Below are positions 32,702-37,579 of a stretch of DNA of 37,579 nt, in pieces. The position numbers and the translations under genes are program-made. The DNA comes from 2-12-FULL-42-15 sp964196565. Lineage in GTDB: Bacteria; Pseudomonadota; Gammaproteobacteria; Coxiellales; Coxiellaceae. Each line of letters opens with the position of its first letter. The first letter of the stretch is position 1. The notes beneath the pieces are model-generated. The model was not told the origin of the DNA and made no database searches. It saw only the letters and a list, made by a program, of their open reading frames with translations. The DNA lies in contig CAXMUH010000070.1 of NCBI GenBank assembly GCA_964196565.1, positions 1 through 37,579 of the forward strand, in the 5' to 3' direction.

Positions 32702-33985
32702 TCAAGTTTTGTAACTCTTATCTTCAGCCAACTTGTCCTGTGTTATCAAGTATCTCTTGGCGTCTGCTACTGTGTGAAAGGAACCAAACACTAAGATGGC
32801 ATCCAAAGGTTCACAGACAGCAAATACAGCTTCAATTGCTTGTGCTATCGTATCAAAATTATAACAGCTTTCAACACCATTTTCCGACAAGAATTTCGCT
32901 AATTCTAAAGAATCGGTGCCGCGTGGTGGGTCTACCGTGCCCACATACCAACTATCAATATGAGGCATTAGCTGCGTCAGCATGTTCGCCACGTCTTTAT
33001 CTTTACGCATACCTACAACCGCATAGCGCCGCCCTTTGATTTGTTCTTTTTGAAATTGAGCTGCTAAAAATCTTGCCGATTGTGCGTTGTGGGCAACGTC
33101 AAAAAAAACAGGGCAATGATGCTGCTCGATCTCGTAGCGTCCGGGTAGCTTAAGTTGGCCCAAAGCGGATATCAATGCAAACTGAGTCACGGCAACACCC
33201 AATAGCTCAACCGCCATTATCGCAGTAGCCACGTTTTGCAGCTTGAGCTTAGCCAAGGGCAGACTCACATAATCTTGGCTAGGACCATTAAAACGCCAGC
33301 TATTAGCCCGCTGCGTCACAAAATAATCTTTTTTATAGCAATAAAGTTCAACTTCATTGTTTTTTGCCACTTCCAATAACGACTGCGGTGGGTTGGAATC
33401 GCCACAAACTGCCTTTTTCCCTTGTCTAAATATGCCGGCTTTTTCAAAGCCTATTGCTTCACGATCGTCACCCAGCCAAGCAATATGGTCGATATCAACA
33501 TTGGTAACAATCGCAAGATCCGATTCAACGACATTCACAGCGTCCAAGCGCCCGCCTAGCCCAACTTCCAATATCATAATATCCAAATCCAGCTCGCGGC
33601 AAATTAAAAGTGCAGACAACGTAGTGTATTCAAAAAAGGAAAGCGTTTGCAGACCGCGCGCTTTTTCAACGCTTGCAAATGCCTTTATCCAAACGGCATC
33701 ACTTAAAAGCTCACCATTAATCCGTAAACGTTCATTAAATTGTAGAAGATGCGGAGAGGTGTAAGCTGCAACAGAATAGCCCGCGCTGCAATAGATGCTC
33801 TCAAGCGTTTTAACCACCGAGCCTTTACCGTTGGTGCCACCCACCGTAATCACTTTAGCGTTAAAATTTATTAGATCCAGTTTTTTGGTGAGTACTTGCA
33901 TGCGCTCCAAGCCCATATCAATCGTGGAGCCATGCAATGTTTCCATATGACTCAGCCAATCACCCAGGGGTTGATTTTCAATCAT
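32702..33985 (-). CDS. folC: Bifunctional folylpolyglutamate / dihydrofolate synthase
   Basis: The 427-aa enzyme adds glutamate to dihydropteroate and to folates. The P-loop is ITVGGTNGKGSVVKT (about 46-60). The TSPHLLQFNERLRI folate-binding block, EVGLGGRLDAVNVV and TNVDIDHIAWLGDDREAIGFEKAGIFR follow, with FFDVAHNAQSARF in the C-terminal domain. It stands between accD (39 bp upstream) and the SPOR gene (56 bp downstream) in the accD-folC operon typical of the group. Confidence 0.96.
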   Translation of the reverse strand: MIENQPLGDWLSHMETLHGSTIDMGLERMQVLTKKLDLINFNAKVITVGGTNGKGSVVKTLESIYCSAGYSVAAYTSPHLLQFNERLRINGELLSDAVWIKAFASVEKARGLQTLSFFEYTTLSALLICRELDLDIMILEVGLGGRLDAVNVVESDLAIVTNVDIDHIAWLGDDREAIGFEKAGIFRQGKKAVCGDSNPPQSLLEVAKNNEVELYCYKKDYFVTQRANSWRFNGPSQDYVSLPLAKLKLQNVATAIMAVELLGVAVTQFALISALGQLKLPGRYEIEQHHCPVFFDVAHNAQSARFLAAQFQKEQIKGRRYAVVGMRKDKDVANMLTQLMPHIDSWYVGTVDPPRGTDSLELAKFLSENGVESCYNFDTIAQAIEAVFAVCEPLDAILVFGSFHTVADAKRYLITQDKLAEDKSYKT

Positions 33986-34024
33986 GGTGGCAAATACCTT
34001 AGATTGAGAGAGAAAACAGATGAT

Positions 34025-34879
34025 CTATTGTTTTTCTTTAAAATGAACAAGCTTCGCTAAAAGCGAACTAATCCTCTCTTTCATTTTACGGCGATCAACA
34101 ATCATATCAATCGCGCCATGTTCTAACAAAAATTCACTGCGTTGAAAACCTTCTGGCAGCGTTTGCCGAATTGTTTGCTCAATAACCCGCGGGCCTGAAA
34201 AGCCAATCAATGCTTTGGGTTCAGCAATAATAATATCACCCAAGGTCGCAAGACTCGCTGAAACACCACCCGTGGTTGGATCCGTGAGTACTGAAATGTA
34301 AGGAATTTTATTCTGACCTAAGCGTGCGAGAATGGCACTGGTTTTTGCCATTTGAAATAAAGAAAATAAGCCTTCTTGCATCCGAGCGCCACCACTTGTT
34401 GAAAAACAAATAAGCGGTATATGTTTACTCAGCGATACGTTAGCCGCAGCAACAAATCGCTCACCGACAGCGGCACTCATTGAACCACCGATAAAATTAA
34501 AATCAAAAGCACAAGCGACCACCGGAATTCCATTTAAGGTCCCGCTCATAGAAATCAACGCTTCTTTTTCTCCTGTTTTTTTTGCAGCTTGGGATAAGCG
34601 GTCTTTATATTTTTTTGAATCACGAAATTTTAATCGGTCGACGGCAATAATTGCTTCACCAATTTCTTCTCGACCCGTTTCATCTAAAAAATGTTGGAGT
34701 CGTTTGCGAGCAGAAACGCGATGATGGTAATTACATTTGGGACAAACGTCTAAGTTGCGATCTAATTCCGCACGATAAAGAATCGCCTGGCACGAGGGGC
34801 ATTTACTCCACACACCTTCAGGCACACCCTTTTTCTCGGATGTGGATATTTTAGGTAATAATTTTTTAAACCAACTCAT
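34025..34879 (-). CDS. accD: Acetyl-CoA carboxylase carboxyltransferase subunit beta
   Basis: The 284-aa subunit has the N-terminal zinc ribbon C27-x2-C30-x15-C46-x2-C49 and a crotonase-like carboxyltransferase domain (FNFIGGSMSAAVGERFV; STSGGARMQEGLFSLFQMAKTSA; LTDPTTGGVSASLATLGD; EPKALIGFSGPRVIEQT). With AccA it transfers the carboxyl group from biotin to acetyl-CoA in fatty-acid synthesis. In many relatives trpF, or trpFBA, lies between truA and accD; here there is only a 247-bp gap. Confidence 0.98.
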   Translation of the reverse strand: MSWFKKLLPKISTSEKKGVPEGVWSKCPSCQAILYRAELDRNLDVCPKCNYHHRVSARKRLQHFLDETGREEIGEAIIAVDRLKFRDSKKYKDRLSQAAKKTGEKEALISMSGTLNGIPVVACAFDFNFIGGSMSAAVGERFVAAANVSLSKHIPLICFSTSGGARMQEGLFSLFQMAKTSAILARLGQNKIPYISVLTDPTTGGVSASLATLGDIIIAEPKALIGFSGPRVIEQTIRQTLPEGFQRSEFLLEHGAIDMIVDRRKMKERISSLLAKLVHFKEKQ

Positions 34880-34925
34880 AATTTTTCCTAATCTGGACCA
34901 GATGATACCTCATATATTCAAAAAT

Positions 34926-34954
34926 AATAAACCCTAATTTTCATCTTATTTCAA
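34926..34954 (-). promoter_or_regulatory. Candidate promoter of the accD-folC operon
   Basis: On the minus strand TTGAAA (34954-34949) is followed after 17 bp by TTTATT (34931-34926). This would give an accD leader of about 40 nt. The rest of 34880-35126 holds no gene. It has a CTAAAAT/ATTTTAG inverted repeat at 34990-35011 and an AACCC/GGGTT pairing around 34930-34963. Confidence 0.35.
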
Positions 34955-35126
34955 AAAAGGGTTATTCATCCCACTGACCTAGGTTATATCTAAAATGATA
35001 GTAGATTTTAGCACAAATATTGGCCGTTATCAGCGACAACTGCTGACACTTTGTACCATGGATGATAATTAAGGGGGAGAGATTGATAAATAACATTAAA
35101 TATATTCATCGAGAATTGCTGGACCA

Positions 35127-35918
35127 TTATGGTAGAAAAAAAGGCCCAATTGGCACCCGCGGTAGCTCTGCCCCAGACGGGTAATCAACCTCTACTAGAT
35201 ACAATCCAGCTGGTGAGATCGTCACTCCGGCCCGACGACGATCTTTTGCCGCCAAAACCTCACTGGCCCACTCTGGGGGCTTATCACCGCTCCCAATCGC
35301 TACCAGCACGCCTGCGAGATTGCGCACCATGTGCAATAAAAAAGCATTTGCCTGCACTTCAAGGATAACCATCTGCCGAACACGACGCACATCCAGCTGA
35401 TGAATGGTCCGAACCGGTGATTTCGACTGGCAGCCCGCTCCACGAAATGAGCTGAAATCATGCTCACCCAGCAAATACTGTGCCGCCTGATGCATGATTT
35501 GCTCATCCAAAGGCCGATACCACCACCCCACAGAATTACGCAAAATACCCGGTCGCGTCTCATGATTGTATAGAATATAGCGATAACGGCGCGCCACAGC
35601 GCTAAAACGAGCATGGAAATCCTGATCAACCTCTTTTGCCCAAACCACACTGACATCCGCCGGTAGATTGCTATTAGCGCCAAACACCCAGGCATGGTCA
35701 CTACGAACGGATTCGGTTTCAAAATGGATAATCTGCGAGGTGGCATGAACACCAGCATCAGTTCGACCTGAGCAATATGTGTGCACAGGGTGGGCGGCCA
35801 CAAAACTGATCGCGCGCTCAACAACCTGCTGAACCGTGATTAGGCTTTTTTGCACCTGCCAGCCATGGTATTTACTGCCATCATAGCGTAAGCACATTGC
35901 GATACGTTTTATGGTCAT
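35127..35918 (-). CDS. truA: tRNA pseudouridine(38-40) synthase TruA
   Basis: The 263-aa protein shows TruA landmarks: LRYDGSKYHGWQ, SGRTDAGVHATSQ with catalytic D54, ARFSAVARRYRYILYN, DFSSFRGAGCQSKSPVRTI, and NAFLLHMVRNLAGVLVAIGSG. It makes pseudouridine at positions 38-40 of tRNA anticodon stems. It overlaps the fimV stop by 4 nt, keeping the fimV-truA pair seen in Pseudomonas and Legionella. A long antisense frame inside it is not a gene. Confidence 0.97.
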   Translation of the reverse strand: MTIKRIAMCLRYDGSKYHGWQVQKSLITVQQVVERAISFVAAHPVHTYCSGRTDAGVHATSQIIHFETESVRSDHAWVFGANSNLPADVSVVWAKEVDQDFHARFSAVARRYRYILYNHETRPGILRNSVGWWYRPLDEQIMHQAAQYLLGEHDFSSFRGAGCQSKSPVRTIHQLDVRRVRQMVILEVQANAFLLHMVRNLAGVLVAIGSGDKPPEWASEVLAAKDRRRAGVTISPAGLYLVEVDYPSGAELPRVPIGPFFLP

Positions 35919-36820
35919 GCGCTAGCTCTTGAAATTTCATCCCTTAGCGCTTGCGCTTCATTACATTGCTCCTGACTCCCCACTGATAATACTTCAGCAA
36001 TCACTTTTTTTGCAGCATTATAGTCTTCCATTGCAATATAGGCTCGCGCGAGATTTAATTTTGCCGGGATGCTTTCATTGCTTCCCATATAATCATATTC
36101 ACCTTGAGTGTCGTCCAGAGCTTCAACATCTGGCATTGGAGCCACTTCATGTTGCAAATCTTCTGAAGTATTCTTTTTAGATTTTGGCACAAATGCCCAC
36201 ACCACTAGAATTAGCACAAGAACGATAATAGTCAACACAACATAAAAACCAAATAAACCTAATTGTTGCCGCCATTGCTCAATAAAAGAAACCGAAGAGC
36301 TAGTCGCTGCATGCGCTACTAATTTAGTATCACCCACAGTATTTAGCGCCATGGTATTTTTTTTATTGGAATTTACCACTTCTTGGTTTAATAATAACAA
36401 CGCTTGATCCAACTGTTTAAGTTGTACCTGCATATTTTGTATTGTCGTCGTTAAACCTTCAATTCGACGATCGACGCTTTGTCGATAAATAATATTCGTT
36501 CGGTTAATTTGATTAATGGCCTCTTGCTCTTCCTTAAGAACATTTGCTGTTGCGGTATTTTGAGCGTCGGCTTTTGCTGCAACGGGTTTCTGCTTTGCGG
36601 TCAAGCTATCCTTTTGCAGACTGGCTTCTGGCAGCTCTTTTAATCCCTGCGGTCTTGCATTCGCCGCACTGTCCGCTTTTTGAGCTGTTTTTGAGTCGCT
36701 GCTTGCTTGCTCGAGAACTTGAACAGGGGTTTTATTGCTACCCGCCCACGGCAAATTAGCAAACACGCTGCCACAAATAACCAGCAGTACTAACAATAGC
36801 ATTGATTTATATTTAGTCAC
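35915..36820 (-). CDS. Short FimV-like protein (C-terminal domain)
   Basis: The 301-aa protein starts with a signal-peptide-like helix (MTKYKSMLLLVLLVICGSVFA). An Ala/Lys/Gln-rich periplasmic stretch and a coiled-coil segment (about 95-160) follow. It then has one membrane helix (about 188-213: FGFYVVLTIIVLVLILVVWAF) and a cytoplasmic C-terminus with the FimV signature KLNLARAYIAMEDYNAAKKVIAEVL (a TPR-like motif, about 254-280). Full-length FimV/HubP polar-landmark proteins are often 700-1000 aa and have a LysM domain, which is absent here. Position before truA supports the assignment. It may be a reduced FimV. Confidence 0.82.
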   Translation of the reverse strand: MTKYKSMLLLVLLVICGSVFANLPWAGSNKTPVQVLEQASSDSKTAQKADSAANARPQGLKELPEASLQKDSLTAKQKPVAAKADAQNTATANVLKEEQEAINQINRTNIIYRQSVDRRIEGLTTTIQNMQVQLKQLDQALLLLNQEVVNSNKKNTMALNTVGDTKLVAHAATSSSVSFIEQWRQQLGLFGFYVVLTIIVLVLILVVWAFVPKSKKNTSEDLQHEVAPMPDVEALDDTQGEYDYMGSNESIPAKLNLARAYIAMEDYNAAKKVIAEVLSVGSQEQCNEAQALRDEISRASA

Positions 36821-36880
36821 TTCCTTTCCTCTTAGTTTGAATCACTCAAAGAGTATCAAATTTTAGATCAAACGTCAGGC

Positions 36881-36914
36881 AAAAAAAAAGGGGCATTGAC
36901 CCAGCCCCCTTTGC
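36881..36914 (-). terminator. Rho-independent terminator of the outer-membrane protein gene
   Basis: On the minus strand AAAGGGGGC (36912-36904) pairs with GCCCCTTT (36894-36887), with one bulged residue and a 9-nt loop, and runs into nine consecutive T residues (36889-36881). It begins about 20 bp after the stop of the downstream barrel gene. Confidence 0.9.
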
Positions 36915-36934
36915 AAACAATTCATAACGTAAAA

Positions 36935-37579
36935 TTAGAATGAATATACCATACCACCGGTAAGCGCATTGATATTTGGTGTACTATCGTCACCAACTTT
37001 GAAAATACGACTATATTCAACGGTAAGCGCAATTGCTGGGCTGATTTTATAACCCATACCCAACTCTGCTTTAGGTCGCACATAACCATTTCCATTATTG
37101 CTATAAGTAATAGATTCGTCACCAGATTTAAGTGTAATGCTGCTTGCATTCACATAAGCGACACCAGCACCACCAAAAGCATAAATGCTGTTGGAAATAG
37201 GGTATCTAGCAATTCCCATCAAGTCAATCGCATACAAGTTAACTCGTGAAGTTGCAGTATCACTCCTTTTTGAATCACTAGTAGCCTTGGCTTTAATTGA
37301 TAAAATTGGCATATAAGCATAACCCGCTTCTACAGCAAAATATTGATTAAAGCTATATCCCAGAGAGACACGGCCATCAAAGCCACCAGTCTTGGTTGAT
37401 ACCTTAAACGTAGTATCTCCAACCTTTTCACTGCCTTTAAAATTTTTATAGTCGCCAGTCCAACCATACCCTGCTTGAATCGCAGCATAAAAGCCACTGT
37501 CCTTTGTAGGGTGGGTATCAATATAAGGATTTGCAGAATTATCAGCCATCGCACTCGCAGCTAATGTTAAAGCACTTGC
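36935..37579 (-). CDS. Outer-membrane beta-barrel protein, OmpA/porin-like (5' end outside window)
   Basis: The frame is open to the right window edge. The visible start of the protein is the end of a signal peptide (ASALTLAASAMA, cut before DNSANPY). The mature part (about 200 aa) is an alternating-strand small barrel: GFYAAIQAGYGW, FDGRVSLGYSFNQYFAVEAGYAYMP, YAIDLMGIARYPISNSIYAFGGAGVAYV, AELGMGYKISPAIALTVEYSRIF. It ends with the BAM signal phenylalanine (GGMVYSF). It resembles the 8-stranded OmpA-like or opacity-type proteins abundant in Legionellales. Only a few N-terminal residues are missing. Confidence 0.9.
   Translation of the reverse strand, partial: ASALTLAASAMADNSANPYIDTHPTKDSGFYAAIQAGYGWTGDYKNFKGSEKVGDTTFKVSTKTGGFDGRVSLGYSFNQYFAVEAGYAYMPILSIKAKATSDSKRSDTATSRVNLYAIDLMGIARYPISNSIYAFGGAGVAYVNASSITLKSGDESITYSNNGNGYVRPKAELGMGYKISPAIALTVEYSRIFKVGDDSTPNINALTGGMVYSF

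Noticed and set aside
35300..35824. 174-codon alternative-frame open stretch inside truA
   Set aside because: Shadow of truA, whose own translation contains all family motifs.

Overview
The window looks like a chromosomal segment of a moderately AT-rich, probably host-associated gammaproteobacterium, most likely of the order Legionellales (Legionella/Coxiella/Aquicella/Berkiella-like). This placement is an inference. It rests on gammaproteobacterial core synteny (recA-recX-alaS-lysC...csrA-tRNA-Ser-tRNA-Arg; scpA-scpB-rluB; fimV-truA-accD-folC-SPOR-cvpA-purF), on the lack of an obvious LexA box at recA, and on effector-like genes (an ankyrin protein and three large unknown proteins with Glu-rich C-termini).

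Layout. 1-810: the end of a tyrosine-recombinase gene abuts the 3' end of tRNA-Arg(ACG), so an integrated element probably lies just left of the window; tRNA-Ser(GCT) follows. 811-1395: a hairpin-rich stretch and csrA, with a near-consensus CsrA-binding hairpin just after the csrA stop. 1417-6253: an accessory block (923-aa effector-like protein, tandem universal stress protein, small cupin) that separates csrA from lysC. 6254-12292 (minus strand): lysC, alaS, recX, recA, pncC. 12377-14953: mutS. 15046-17976 (minus strand): rluB, scpB, scpA, yciO. 18037-19183: yciB, yciI, bolA. 19327-20079: ankyrin protein. 20304-23007 (minus strand): MFS transporter, rpmE, dusA. 23087-29721: a second accessory block with a small exported protein and an apparent three-gene operon. 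That operon encodes a 1264-aa membrane protein with three exact 138-aa repeats, a 607-aa protein with two C-terminal PSAP motifs, and a 104-aa protein resembling a phage tail-assembly chaperone. 29852-36820 (minus strand): purF, cvpA, SPOR protein, folC, accD, truA and a short fimV. 36935-37579: an outer-membrane beta-barrel gene cut by the window edge.

Between genes there are at least two dispersed palindromic repeat families. One is a 103-bp element at 29731-29833 able to fold as a four-way cruciform, with a half copy in front of alaS and a remnant after mutS. The other has a CCGTC(A/T)TTGCGAGG head. A separate 184-bp inverted-repeat element lies at 20093-20276.

The core genes cover DNA repair (recA, recX, mutS), translation (alaS, rpmE, tRNAs, dusA, truA, rluB), chromosome segregation (scpAB), biosynthesis (lysC, purF, folC, accD) and envelope functions (yciB, fimV, SPOR, porin-like). 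The most novel material is the 23.7-29.7 kb operon, the 15-bp promoter motif it shares with the ankyrin gene, the cruciform repeat, and the CsrA-site hairpin beside csrA.
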